A stretch of 64,000 bases of DNA, taken from positions 8,060,001 through 8,124,000 of the forward strand of contig NZ_JAGPYQ010000001.1 of assembly GCF_018070025.1 (NCBI RefSeq), read 5' to 3'. Positions 17,666-27,817 of this stretch are shown in pieces. The translations under genes were made by a program, and so were the position numbers. Below the pieces are notes generated by a model. The model ran no database searches and was not told the DNA's origin. It saw only the letters and a list, made by a program, of their open reading frames with translations. The stretch comes from Streptomyces liliiviolaceus. GTDB taxonomy: Bacteria > Actinomycetota > Actinomycetes > Streptomycetales > Streptomycetaceae. Positions within the stretch are counted from its first letter, which is position 1. Every line of letters starts with the position of its first letter.

Positions 17666-19255
17666 TCAGACCAAGTTGACCGAGCGAGCCTGCGTCGCGC
17701 CGATTTCCTCCGCCAGCTCCGTCAGGACCGGCTGCGGCACCGTGTCGTCCACCGTCAGAACGGCAAGCGCCTCGCCACCGACGTCCGCACGGGCGACCTG
17801 CATACCGGCGATGTTGATCCCCGCCTCACCGAGAATCCGGCCGAGCGCGCCGACGACACCCGGACGGTCGGTGTAGTTGAGGACGACCATGTGGTCGGCG
17901 AGTGCCAGGTCCACGTCGTACTCGCCGACGGCGACGATCTTCTGGTGGTGCTTGGGACCGGCCAGCGTGCCGGAGACCGAGACCTCCTGGCCGTCGCCGA
18001 GGGTGCCGCGCACGGTGACCACGTTGCGGTGGTCCGAGGACTCCGAGCTGGTGGTCAGCCGTACCTCGACACCGCGCTCCTGCGCGAACAGCGGAGCGTT
18101 CACATAGGACACCGTCTCGTCGACGACGTCCTCGAAGACGCCCTTGAGCGCGGAGAGTTCCAGCACCTTCACATCGTGCTGGGTGATCTCCCCGTACACC
18201 TCGACGTCGAGACGCACCGCGACCTCGCCCGCGAGCGCGGTGAAGATACGGCCGAGCTTCTCCGCGAGCGGCAGACCCGGCTTGACGTCCTCGGCGATGA
18301 CCCCGCCCTGGACGTTCACCGCGTCCGGCACCAGCTCACCGGCGAGCGCGAGACGCACCGAGCGGGCGACGGCGATGCCGGCCTTCTCCTGCGCCTCGTC
18401 CGTGGAGGCGCCCAGGTGCGGGGTGCACACGACCTGGTCGAGCTCGAAGAGCGGGGAGTCGGTGCAGGGCTCCTTCGCGTACACGTCCAGGCCGGCGCCG
18501 GCGACCCGGCCCTCCTTGAGCGCCGAGTACAGCGCGACCTCGTCGACGATCCCGCCGCGCGCGGCGTTGACGATCCGCACCGACGGCTTGACCTTGTGCA
18601 GCGCCTCGTCGCCGATCAGCCCCAGGGTCTCGGGCGTCTTGGGCAGGTGGACGGTGATGAAGTCGGAGACTTCGAGCAGCTCGTCCAGCGACAGGACCTT
18701 GACACCCATCTGCGCGGCCCGCGCGGGCTGCACGTAGGGGTCGTAGGCGACGACCTTCATGCCGAACGCCGACATCCGCTGGGCCACGAGCGCGCCGATC
18801 CGGCCCAGGCCCACGACCCCGAGGGTCTTCTCCGCGAGCTCGACACCCGTGTACTTGCTGCGCTTCCACTCGCCGTTCTTCAGGGCCGTGTTGGCCTGCG
18901 GAATGTGGCGGGCGGTGGCCAGCAGCAGACCGCAGGCCAGCTCGGCGGCGGTCACGATGTTCGAGGTGGGGGCGTTGACGACCATCACGCCGGCCTTGGT
19001 GGCCGCGGAGACGTCGACGTTGTCCAGGCCGACGCCGGCTCGTGCGACGACCTTCAGCTTCTTCGCGGCCGCGACGGCCTCGGCATCGACCTTCGTCGCG
19101 GAGCGGATCAGGATCGCGTCGACATCGGCGATGGCGGGCAGCAACTCGGCGCGGTCGCCGCCGTTGCAGTGCCGGATCTCGAAGTCCGGGCCCAGTGCGT
19201 CCACCGTCGCGGGCGACAGCTCTTCAGCGATGAGTACGACAGGTTTCGAGCTCAC
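17666..19255 (-). CDS. serA: D-3-phosphoglycerate dehydrogenase
   Basis: 529 residues; catalyses 3-phosphoglycerate to 3-phosphohydroxypyruvate with NAD+, the first step of serine synthesis. Residues 1-310 are the D-2-hydroxyacid dehydrogenase part: the Rossmann motif VGLGRIGALVAQRMSAFGMK, catalytic Arg in NAARGGIVDE, and catalytic His in TPHLGASTDEAQEK. Then come the allosteric substrate-binding domain and a C-terminal ACT domain (VVLNYTDRPGVVGALGRILG), the long SerA form of actinobacteria that can bind serine. The start is GTG at 19253-19255, 6 bp after GAGG; a longer in-frame start would add 26 poorly conserved residues. It follows ilvC on the same strand but is separated by a terminator hairpin and 323 bp, so it likely has its own promoter. 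Confidence 0.96.
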   Translation of the reverse strand: MSSKPVVLIAEELSPATVDALGPDFEIRHCNGGDRAELLPAIADVDAILIRSATKVDAEAVAAAKKLKVVARAGVGLDNVDVSAATKAGVMVVNAPTSNIVTAAELACGLLLATARHIPQANTALKNGEWKRSKYTGVELAEKTLGVVGLGRIGALVAQRMSAFGMKVVAYDPYVQPARAAQMGVKVLSLDELLEVSDFITVHLPKTPETLGLIGDEALHKVKPSVRIVNAARGGIVDEVALYSALKEGRVAGAGLDVYAKEPCTDSPLFELDQVVCTPHLGASTDEAQEKAGIAVARSVRLALAGELVPDAVNVQGGVIAEDVKPGLPLAEKLGRIFTALAGEVAVRLDVEVYGEITQHDVKVLELSALKGVFEDVVDETVSYVNAPLFAQERGVEVRLTTSSESSDHRNVVTVRGTLGDGQEVSVSGTLAGPKHHQKIVAVGEYDVDLALADHMVVLNYTDRPGVVGALGRILGEAGINIAGMQVARADVGGEALAVLTVDDTVPQPVLTELAEEIGATQARSVNLV

Positions 19256-19578
19256 GTGTGTCCTCACAAGTCCATTGCGGACGGCCGTCCCGACGGCCGC
19301 AGGCGGTGAAGGATTGCCGCGTGGAAGACGCACGACGCTGTGGGCCCGACGCGTATGTAGTGCTGCAGTCTAGTGGCGACGCGCCGTGTTCACGCGCCTC
19401 CGCAGAAGGATCACCCGCACGTGCACATCAGCGTGCATGCTCCAGCACGCGCACAATTTAGCCCCTCCGACGATTGAGGAGCGGGGTCCGGGGCAGAGCC
19501 CCGTGACGGCACCTCGGACATACAGCTACGGCCGCGGTACCGGGGCCCAACCCCGGTACCACGGCCGAACCGACGGAG
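19256..19578. other. serA-ilvC intergenic region (323 bp): serA leader and promoter, dispersed repeat, ilvC terminator
   Basis: No gene seen. On the minus strand the serA leader carries a small hairpin at 19282-19299 (CGGCCGTC-CC-GACGGCCG arms) and, about 110 bp before the start codon, TAGACT at 19367-19372 (complement AGTCTA) as a candidate -10; no convincing -35 is visible. Next is a stretch at 19461-19504 with GCCCCTCCGACGATTGAGGA and a GGGGC-AGA-GCCCC hairpin (19490-19502), a type of intergenic repeat that recurs in Streptomyces. Closest to ilvC is the terminator at 19529-19567. Confidence 0.5.
19529..19567 (-). terminator. Long hairpin downstream of ilvC
   Basis: CGGCCG-C-GGTACCGGGG, loop CCCAA, CCCCGGTACC-A-CGGCCG: a 16-pair stem with one mismatch, 12 bp after the ilvC stop codon. 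There is no U-tract. It probably ends the ilvBNC transcript. Confidence 0.65.
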
Positions 19579-20729
<1,151 letters not shown>

Positions 20730-20753
20730 CCGCGCGCGGCGGGGCCCGGGGGC

Positions 20754-21281
20754 CTACGCGGACCGCTCCAGGGCCCGCAGCGACCGGTCGGTGATCGAGC
20801 GGGAGCCGCGGCCGATGGCGATCGTGCCGGACTGGACGAGCTCCTTGATGCCGAACGGCTCCAGCATCTTGAGCATGGCCTCCAGCTTGTCGGCGCCGCC
20901 GGTGGCCTCGATGGTGACGGCCTCCGGGGAGACGTCGACGGTCTTGGCGCGGAACAGCTGGACGATCTCCACGATCTGGGAACGCGTCTCGTTGTCGGCG
21001 CGCACCTTCACCAGAACGAGTTCGCGCTGAACGGCCGCGCCGGGTTCCAGCTCGACGATCTTCAGCACGTTGACGAGCTTGTTGAGCTGCTTGGTGACCT
21101 GTTCGAGCGGGAGTGCCTCGATCACGTTCACCACGATGGTGATGCGGGAGATGTCGGGGTGCTCGGTGACCCCGACCGCGAGGGAGTCGATGTTGAAGCC
21201 GCGGCGGGAGAACAGGGCGGTGATCCGGGCGAGGACACCGGGCTTGTTCTCCACCAGGACGGAGAGCGTGTGCTTGGACAT
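20754..21281 (-). CDS. ilvN: Acetolactate synthase small (regulatory) subunit
   Basis: 175 residues. The N-terminal ACT domain (SVLVENKPGVLARITALFSR then GFNIDSLAVG) binds valine for feedback inhibition. The C-terminal ALS_ss_C domain (VQRELVLVKVRADNETRSQI, then ALERSA at the end) activates the large subunit. ATG at 21279-21281, 26 bp after the ilvB stop on the same strand, so it is cotranscribed and forms the IlvBN holoenzyme. Confidence 0.96.
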   Translation of the reverse strand: MSKHTLSVLVENKPGVLARITALFSRRGFNIDSLAVGVTEHPDISRITIVVNVIEALPLEQVTKQLNKLVNVLKIVELEPGAAVQRELVLVKVRADNETRSQIVEIVQLFRAKTVDVSPEAVTIEATGGADKLEAMLKMLEPFGIKELVQSGTIAIGRGSRSITDRSLRALERSA

Positions 21282-21307
21282 GGGTCTGCTTCCTTTACCT
21301 ACGGCTC

Positions 21308-23158
21308 TCAGTCGTCTTCGTTGTCGCCGAAGTCGGGGCGGACGTCCCGGGCGGCCAGGATCTCGTCGTTCGAGGTGCCGGCGGCGACCATCGGCCACAC
21401 CATGGCGTCCTCGTGGACGATGAAGTCGATCACGACGGGACGGTCGTTGATCGAGTTCGCCTCTTCGATGACCTTGTCCAGGTCGTCGGCCGACTCGCAG
21501 CGGATCGCGTAGCAGCCCATGGCCTCCGACAGCTTCACGAAGTCGGGGACGCGGGTGCCGGCGCTCGGCTGCTTGCCGTCGGCGTCCGGACCGGAGTGCA
21601 GCACGGTGTTGGAGTACCGCTGGTTGTAGAAGAGGGTCTGCCACTGGCGGACCATCCCGAGGGCGCCGTTGTTGATGATGGCGACCTTGATCGGGATGTT
21701 GTTCAGGGCGCAGGTGGTGAGTTCCTGATTGGTCATCTGGAAGCAGCCGTCGCCGTCGATCGCCCAGACCGTACGGTCCGGTGCGCCGGCCTTGGCGCCC
21801 ATCGCGGCCGGGACCGCGTAGCCCATGGTCCCGGCGCCGCCGGAGTTCAGCCAGGTCGCGGGCTGCTCGTACTGGATGTAGTGCGCGGCCCACATCTGGT
21901 GCTGGCCCACACCCGCGGCGAAGATCGTTCCCTGCGGGGCGAGTTGGCCGACGCGCTCGATGACCTGCTGCGGGGAGAGCGAGCCGTTGTCGGGCTGCTC
22001 GTACCCCAGCGGGTAGGTCTCGCGCCAGCGGCCGAGGTCCTTCCACCAGGCGGTGTAGTCGCCGGGGTGACCGTCGCTGTGCTCCTTCTGCACGGCCTGG
22101 ATCAGATCCGCGATGACCTCGCGGGCGTCTCCGACGATCGGCACGTCGGCGGCGCGGTTCTTGCCGATCTCGGCCGGGTCGATGTCGGCGTGGACGATCT
22201 TCGCGTGCGGGGCGAAGCTGTCCAGCTTGCCGGTGACGCGGTCGTCGAAGCGGGCTCCGAGGGCGACGATCAGGTCGGCCTTCTGCAGCGCGGTGACGGC
22301 GGTGACCGAACCGTGCATGCCCGGCATTCCCACGTGCAGCGGGTGGCTGTCGGGGAATGCGCCGAGCGCCATCAGGGTGGTGGTGACGGGCGCTCCGGTG
22401 AGTTCCGCGAGGACCTTCAGTTCGGCGGTGGCACCGGACTTGATGACGCCGCCGCCGACGTAGAGGACGGGCCGCCTGGCCTGGGTGATCAGCCGGGCCG
22501 CCTCGCGGATCTGCTTGGCGTGCGGCTTGGTCACCGGGCGGTAGCCGGGCAGGTCCATGACCGGCGGCCAGGAGAAGGTGGTCCTGGCCTGGAGGATGTC
22601 CTTGGGGATGTCGACCAGGACCGGTCCCGGGCGGCCGCTGGAGGCGATGTGGAACGCCTGCGCGATCGCCTGGGGGATGTCCTCCGCCTTGGTGACCAGG
22701 AAGCTGTGCTTGGTGATCGGCATGGTGATGCCGACGATGTCCGCCTCCTGGAAGGCGTCCGTGCCGATCGCCTTGGAGACGACCTGCCCGGTGATCGCGA
22801 CCAGCGGCACGGAGTCCATGTGGGCGTCCGCGATCGGCGTGACCAGGTTGGTGGCGCCCGGCCCGGACGTCGCCATGCACACCCCGACCTTGCCGGTGGC
22901 CTGCGCGTAGCCGGTGGCCGCGTGGCCCGCGCCCTGCTCGTGGCGGACCAGCACGTGCCGCACCCGCTTGGAGTCCATCAGCGGGTCGTACGCCGGGAGG
23001 ATGGTGCCGCCGGGAATGCCGAATACCGTGTCGGCCCCGACCTCCTCAAGGGAGCGGACGAGGGACTGCGCTCCCGTCACCTGCTCGGGGGCGGACTGTT
23101 GTCCTCCGGAACGGGGCCGCGGCTGCGGGTGGTGGGCCCCGGTGGCCTGCTCGGTCAT
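21308..23158 (-). CDS. ilvB: Acetolactate synthase large (catalytic) subunit
   Basis: 616 residues. It is the thiamine-diphosphate enzyme that condenses two pyruvates (or pyruvate with 2-ketobutyrate). The N-terminal TPP-PYR domain has [11 protein letters not shown] and the catalytic Glu in [20 protein letters not shown]. The FAD-binding middle domain is [13 protein letters not shown]. The C-terminal TPP domain has [12 protein letters not shown] (Mg2+/TPP). The ATG at 23156-23158 is chosen because GAAGAG lies 7 bp upstream; an ATG two codons earlier has almost no spacing to that site. The operon is ilvB-ilvN-(gap)-ilvC, and transcription into ilvB is probably governed by the attenuator just upstream. 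Confidence 0.96.
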   Translation of the reverse strand: MTEQATGAHHPQPRPRSGGQQSAPEQVTGAQSLVRSLEEVGADTVFGIPGGTILPAYDPLMDSKRVRHVLVRHEQGAGHAATGYAQATGKVGVCMATSGPGATNLVTPIADAHMDSVPLVAITGQVVSKAIGTDAFQEADIVGITMPITKHSFLVTKAEDIPQAIAQAFHIASSGRPGPVLVDIPKDILQARTTFSWPPVMDLPGYRPVTKPHAKQIREAARLITQARRPVLYVGGGVIKSGATAELKVLAELTGAPVTTTLMALGAFPDSHPLHVGMPGMHGSVTAVTALQKADLIVALGARFDDRVTGKLDSFAPHAKIVHADIDPAEIGKNRAADVPIVGDAREVIADLIQAVQKEHSDGHPGDYTAWWKDLGRWRETYPLGYEQPDNGSLSPQQVIERVGQLAPQGTIFAAGVGQHQMWAAHYIQYEQPATWLNSGGAGTMGYAVPAAMGAKAGAPDRTVWAIDGDGCFQMTNQELTTCALNNIPIKVAIINNGALGMVRQWQTLFYNQRYSNTVLHSGPDADGKQPSAGTRVPDFVKLSEAMGCYAIRCESADDLDKVIEEANSINDRPVVIDFIVHEDAMVWPMVAAGTSNDEILAARDVRPDFGDNEDD

Positions 23159-23237
23159 CGGCATTCTCTTCTCGATGCTGAGGGTTTTTGCGAGTTTTGA
23201 GCGGTGTGCGGTTACTGATCGACAGTCACTGGTGCAA

Positions 23238-23272
23238 CAAAAAACCCCTCGTGCCGGGAGGCAGGCGAGGGG
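23238..23272 (-). terminator. Intrinsic terminator of the ilvB attenuator
   Basis: On the minus strand CCCCTCG (complement of 23266-23272) pairs with CGAGGGG (complement of 23245-23251), followed directly by six U residues (complement of the A run at 23239-23244). It lies between the leader peptide ORF and ilvB. A canonical U-tract is rare in this genome, which supports a regulatory terminator. Confidence 0.85.
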
Positions 23273-23328
23273 AGCGCGTCGGGTGCGGTAGCGGGGACTT
23301 CCGGGTCATCGATCCGGTGCTTCCCAGC

Positions 23329-23370
23329 TCAGCCGACGCGCTTTCCAAGTACGAGAATTCGGGTGCGCAT
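23329..23370 (-). CDS. ilv leader peptide (transcription attenuator)
   Basis: A 13-codon ORF, MRTRILVLGKRVG, starting at ATG 23368-23370, with a strong purine-rich site (GGGGGGAGGG) 8 bp upstream. It holds consecutive Ile-Leu-Val-Leu codons ATT CTC GTA CTT, three of which are rare in high-GC Streptomyces genes. It is followed by about 55 nt and then an intrinsic terminator, 170 bp before ilvB. By analogy with enterobacterial and known actinomycete ilv leaders, ribosome stalling at these codons when Ile, Leu or Val is short would prevent terminator formation and allow ilvBN expression. The stall and antiterminator structure were not tested here. Confidence 0.85.
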   Translation of the reverse strand: MRTRILVLGKRVG

Positions 23371-23403
23371 GGCACAGACCCTCCCCCCGGCACGCTGTGC
23401 GTG

Positions 23404-26400
23404 TCAAGTGGGTGGGACGGGAGTCTCATTATGTGAGCGCAGCGCGAGACCGGTTCCATACCCTCCCGAAGCGGCCCCCGCCGCGTACGCGTTTACGCCC
23501 CCACCTGCGAAGACGCCGCTGCCACCACCTCCCGCGAAGACGGGCTCGACGGGGCCGTGGGGCACGCTGTAGACACCGCCGGCGAGGGCTCGGCGCATTC
23601 GGTACTCGTCCAGCGGTCCCGAGAAGGCCACGCCCTGTCCATGGGTGCAGCCCATCGAGCGCAGGGCGATCACCTGCTCGGGCAGATCCACCCCGTCGGC
23701 CACGGACTGCAGCCCCAGGTCGTTGGCGATCCGCAGCAGTCCGCCGGTGATCTTGTGCAGCCGGGCGGACTCGACGACGCCCTCGACGAGACCGCGGTCC
23801 AGTTTCAGTACGTCCACGGGGAGCCGGCGCAGCGCGGTGATCGTGGCGTAGCCGCTGCCGAAGCCTTCCAGGGCGATCCGCACGCCGAGCCGCCTGAGCG
23901 TCTTCAGGCGGCGCTCCAGCTCGTCCAGGGAGACCTTGGGGTCCGTCTCGGCCAGTTCCACGATCAGGGCGCCGGAGGGCAGTCCGTGCCGGGTGAGCAG
24001 CGCCTCCACGGAACTCAGCGGCATGGACCGGTCGAGGAGTCTGCGGGCGGTCATCCGGACGGCCACGGGCACGGCGAGCCCGGTGGCCGCGCGCTCGGCG
24101 GCCTGTTCGACCGCTTCCTCCAGCATCCAGCGGCCGAGTTCGGCGGTGCGGTCGCTGTCCTCGGCGACGCGCAGGAACTCGGCGGGCGTGAACAGCACCC
24201 CCTGGGCCGAGCGCCAGCGCGCCTGCGCGGCCACCGCGGTGATCCGGCCGGTGTCCAGGCAGACCACGGGCTGGTGCAGCAGGGCGAACTCGCCGTCGTG
24301 CAGGGCGGCGCGCAGCCTGGTGGCCAGCTCCGCCTTGCGGACGACGTCCTGCTGCATCTGCGGCACGTACAGCTCGACGCGGCCCTTGCCGGCCGCCTTC
24401 GCGCGGTACATCGCCAGGTCGGCATTGCGCAGCAGTTCGCCGGCGCCCAGGCCCGGCTCGGAGAAGGACACCCCGATGGAGGCGGCGACCCGGACATCGT
24501 TGCCGTCGATGAGGTACGGCTGCGACAGGGTCGTACGCAGCCGGTCGGCGAGTTCGAAGATGTGGCGCTCGCGCGCGGTGCGGTCGCGGGAGCCGTCGCC
24601 GACGATCAGGGCGGCGAACTCGTCGCCGCCGAGCCGGGAGGCGGTGTCCCCCTTGCGGACCGCGTCCTGGAGCCTGCGGGCGGCCTGGACGAGGAGTTCG
24701 TCACCGGCCTGGTGGCCGATGGTGTCGTTGACCGCCTTGAAGCCGTCGAGGTCGATGAAGAGCACGGCGGTGCCGTGGTCGGAGGAGCGGCGGCCGGAGA
24801 GCGCCTGTCCGACGCGCTTGGTGAACAGGGCGCGGTTGGGCAGGTCGGTGAGCGGGTCGTGTTCGGCGTTGTGCTGCAACTGGGCCTGCAGGCGCACCCG
24901 TTCGGTGACGTCGCGGCTGTTGAAGATGAGGCCGCCGTGGTGGCGGTTGACGGTCGACTCGACGTTGAGCCAGCCTCCCCCGCTCTCGGCTCCGCCCGAT
25001 CGGGAGGTGCCCCCGCCGGAGCGGAAGCGGCACTCGATGCGGGTGGTGGGTTCCTCCGCGGGGTCGGCGGCGAGGAAGCGGCGCACCTCGTGCACCACGC
25101 AGCCGAGGTCCTCCGGGTGGATCAGCATGGCGAGTTCGGACCCGACCAGTTCCTCGGCGGGCCGTCCGTAGACCCCGGCCGCGGCCGGACTGACGTACCG
25201 CAGGATGCCGTTCGGTGCGGCGATCATGATGACGTCGCTGGAGCCCTGCACCAGGGAGCGGAAGTGGTTCTCCTTCTGCGCCAGTTCATGGGTGAGCGTG
25301 ATGTTGTCGACGAGCATGATGCCCTGGCGCACGACGAGGGCGAGCACGACCGTGCCCCCGGTGACGAGCACCACGCGGTCGACGCTGCGGCCGTTGAGCA
25401 CGTTGTAGAGAATCCCCAGCGTGCAGACGGCGGCGGCCAGGTAGGGGGTGAGCGCCGCCAGCGAACTGCTGATGGGCCGACCGAGGGGATACCGGCTGTG
25501 ACCTCCCTCCTGGAGGGGCACGTGTGCCGGTTGTCCCTGCCGGGGCCCGGGCACATGGCCGTACACCACGCGCGTGTGCCCCTTATCTTCCGTGTGTCCG
25601 TGCCCCTGCCCCACCCAGGGGGCGTAGGCGAGCAGCAGTGAGCCGGCGAACCAGCCCGCGTCGAGCAACTGCCCTGAGCGGTAGTCGTTGTGGAGCAGCG
25701 GTGAGGTGAACAGGGCGTCACACATCACCGTCAGGGCGAGTGCCCCGATCGCGGTGTTCACCGCGGAGCGGTTCACCGCCGACCGCCTGAAGTGCAGTGC
25801 GAGCACCATGCTCACGAGAGCGATGTCGAGCAGCGGATACGCGAGCGACAGCGCGGTGTGGGGGACGCTCGGCTCCTCCGCCCTGGCCGCCTGGGCGAGC
25901 GCGAGACTCCAGGAGAGCGTCAGCAGCGAGCCGCCGATCAGCCAGGCGTCGAGTCCGAGGCAGACCCAGCCGGCCTTGCTCACCGGCCGTTTGGCGAGGA
26001 CGAGCAGTCCCACGATGGCCGGTGGGGCGAAGCACAGGAAGAACAGGTCGGCCCAGCTGGGGCTGGGCACCGGGCTCTGCAGGACGACCTCGTACCAGCC
26101 CCAGACGAGGTTGCCCACCGCCGCCATCGCGGAGGAGAGCGAGAAGAGCAGCCATGCGGGTCGAAAGCGGCTGCGCCGGGTGCGGGCGCAGAGGAAGCAG
26201 GAGACGGCCGCGGTGGCGGCCGCCGCGCCCAGCCCGAAGTCGCCCATGATCAGGGCCAGTCGTGGTGAGCCCCAGCCGAGCGCGGAACCGACGGCGTATC
26301 CCGCGCACATCAGGGCGAGCACGAGTTGCGGGACCATACCCGTCCCGCCCCCGGTGACTTGACCGCGGGCGAGCACCGCCCCCGGGGAGCTCACTGTGTC

Positions 26401-26568
26401 TCTCCGGGCCGAGCCGCCCCCGAGTCCCTCTGGTCCCGGTGCCCCGGATGACCGTGGCGCCTGCGACCACTCGGCCTGCGGTGGTGATGGCCGCTGTGGC
26501 CGCATCTGCGCGCGGGCGGACACCAGGGTCGCCGTCGGCGGCCCCGTCGCGTCGGATCGTTGGTCCAT
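23404..26568 (-). CDS. Membrane PAS-GGDEF-EAL protein (cyclic di-GMP metabolism)
   Basis: About 1054 residues. Residues about 80-430 contain eight or more hydrophobic segments, from LVLALMCAGYAVGSALGWG to VVLVTGGTVVLALVV. Then a PAS domain (FRSLVQGSSDVIMIAAPNGI), a GGDEF domain in which the active-site motif is intact (SRLGGDEFAALIVGDG), and a C-terminal EAL-like domain. The EAL motif itself is degenerate (LLHQPVVCLDTGRI where EALxR is expected, with VAAQARW following), so phosphodiesterase activity is doubtful while cyclase activity is plausible. It lies downstream of the ilv leader region on the same strand. In-frame GTG at 26392-26394 (GGAGAG 5 bp upstream) is a credible alternative start giving about 996 residues. 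Confidence 0.9.
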   Translation of the reverse strand: MDQRSDATGPPTATLVSARAQMRPQRPSPPQAEWSQAPRSSGAPGPEGLGGGSARRDTVSSPGAVLARGQVTGGGTGMVPQLVLALMCAGYAVGSALGWGSPRLALIMGDFGLGAAAATAAVSCFLCARTRRSRFRPAWLLFSLSSAMAAVGNLVWGWYEVVLQSPVPSPSWADLFFLCFAPPAIVGLLVLAKRPVSKAGWVCLGLDAWLIGGSLLTLSWSLALAQAARAEEPSVPHTALSLAYPLLDIALVSMVLALHFRRSAVNRSAVNTAIGALALTVMCDALFTSPLLHNDYRSGQLLDAGWFAGSLLLAYAPWVGQGHGHTEDKGHTRVVYGHVPGPRQGQPAHVPLQEGGHSRYPLGRPISSSLAALTPYLAAAVCTLGILYNVLNGRSVDRVVLVTGGTVVLALVVRQGIMLVDNITLTHELAQKENHFRSLVQGSSDVIMIAAPNGILRYVSPAAAGVYGRPAEELVGSELAMLIHPEDLGCVVHEVRRFLAADPAEEPTTRIECRFRSGGGTSRSGGAESGGGWLNVESTVNRHHGGLIFNSRDVTERVRLQAQLQHNAEHDPLTDLPNRALFTKRVGQALSGRRSSDHGTAVLFIDLDGFKAVNDTIGHQAGDELLVQAARRLQDAVRKGDTASRLGGDEFAALIVGDGSRDRTARERHIFELADRLRTTLSQPYLIDGNDVRVAASIGVSFSEPGLGAGELLRNADLAMYRAKAAGKGRVELYVPQMQQDVVRKAELATRLRAALHDGEFALLHQPVVCLDTGRITAVAAQARWRSAQGVLFTPAEFLRVAEDSDRTAELGRWMLEEAVEQAAERAATGLAVPVAVRMTARRLLDRSMPLSSVEALLTRHGLPSGALIVELAETDPKVSLDELERRLKTLRRLGVRIALEGFGSGYATITALRRLPVDVLKLDRGLVEGVVESARLHKITGGLLRIANDLGLQSVADGVDLPEQVIALRSMGCTHGQGVAFSGPLDEYRMRRALAGGVYSVPHGPVEPVFAGGGGSGVFAGGGVNAYAAGAASGGYGTGLALRSHNETPVPPT

Positions 26569-26800
26569 AGGCCGTGCATCGCCCGTCGCCCCCCTCGCTG
26601 TTGCTGTCTCTCAGTCCCCGGCGCCGGATGGTGCGTGGCGCAGCCCCTGTCGGGACGATACACCAGTCTCGTCACTCAGGGACATAGTTCCTCTACGCTC
26701 CGTGACGGCCGAGGAGGAATTGGACACGGCGCGCGTTCGACGGAATGCGGAGGGTACCCATGAGTGCCCGTCGTGCGCGCCCGGACGGGAGAGGGGAGGA

Positions 26801-27742
26801 CTACGAGCCCGTCGTAAGGACCACGTTCCGCAGTGGCTCCCGGTTCACGAAGCGGTTCAACTGGTCCAGGAGGAGCCGCCGGGCCCGTGGGAGGAACGCG
26901 GAGGTGGGGCCGCCCACATGAGGGCTGATGAGCACGTTCGGGGCGTGCCACAGGGGGTGCCCCGGCGGCAGCGGTTCGGGGTCGGTGACGTCCAGGGCCG
27001 CCCGGAGCCGGCCGCTCTCCAGCTCGGCGAGGAGCGCCTTGGTGTCGACGACACCGCCGCGGGCCACGTTCACCAGGAGCGCCCCGTCCTTCATCCGGGC
27101 CAGGAAGTCGGCTCCGGCCAGGCCTTTCGTCTGCTCGGTGAGCGGCGTGATGAGCACCACCACATCGGCTTCCGGCAGGAGCTCCCGCAGGGCGGAAATC
27201 GGATGCACGGGGCCGCGCGCGGTCTCACGTGCGGAGCGCGCGACGCGCGCTACCCGCGCGAGCTCGAACGGCGCGAGCCGGTCCTCGACGGCCGAACCCA
27301 CCGCTCCGTAGCCGACGATCAGAACGTTCTTGTCCGCGAGCGCGGGACGGAACCCGGACCGCCATTCCTCGCGGTCCTGGCCGCGGACGAAGTCGGGGAT
27401 GCCGCGCAGTGACGCGAGGATGAGGGTGAGGGCGAGTTCGGCGGTGCTCGCGTCGTGCACACCGCGCGCGTTGCACAACTGCACTCCCTCGGGAAGCAAT
27501 TCAAGGCCTGGCTGGACGTGGTCGATGCCGGCCGACAGGGTCTGCACGACCTGCACGGAGGTCATCGCGGCCAGGGGCCGCACGGAGACGTCACCGCCCT
27601 TCATGTAGGGCACGACGTAGAAGGCGCAGTCGGCGGGGTCGGCGGGAAAGTCCTCCTCACCGTTCCAGTAGCGGTAGTCGAGGCCCTCGGGAAGGCCTTC
27701 GAGTTCGTCGGGGTGAAACGGGAGCCACACTTCGTACGTCAT
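26801..27742 (-). CDS. D-2-hydroxyacid dehydrogenase family protein
   Basis: 313 residues. The NAD-binding domain has LIVGYGAVGSAVEDRLAPFE, the catalytic Arg in VNVARGGVVDTKALLAELES, and the catalytic His in LISPHVGGPTSAFLPRARRL. The N-terminal lid domain (VWLPFHPDELEGLP) is short, as in the GhrA/hydroxypyruvate reductase-like group. Substrate unknown; a glyoxylate or phosphonate-type 2-oxoacid reductase is possible. Start ATG 27740-27742, without a clear ribosome site. It is divergent from the aldo/keto reductase gene, with only 75 bp between starts. Confidence 0.87.
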   Translation of the reverse strand: MTYEVWLPFHPDELEGLPEGLDYRYWNGEEDFPADPADCAFYVVPYMKGGDVSVRPLAAMTSVQVVQTLSAGIDHVQPGLELLPEGVQLCNARGVHDASTAELALTLILASLRGIPDFVRGQDREEWRSGFRPALADKNVLIVGYGAVGSAVEDRLAPFELARVARVARSARETARGPVHPISALRELLPEADVVVLITPLTEQTKGLAGADFLARMKDGALLVNVARGGVVDTKALLAELESGRLRAALDVTDPEPLPPGHPLWHAPNVLISPHVGGPTSAFLPRARRLLLDQLNRFVNREPLRNVVLTTGS

Positions 27743-27817
27743 GGTCAGGAGGCTATGCGAAGCGCCCGTGGACGCAGAGGTTAGTTTGGGGTGCCAGGAG
27801 AGGGAGGGCACGGCCAG

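Noticed and set aside
20754..22880. 708-codon frame that reads as an ilvN fusion
   Set aside because: The N-terminal 533 codons are an out-of-frame shadow of ilvB; only the part from 21281 is IlvN.
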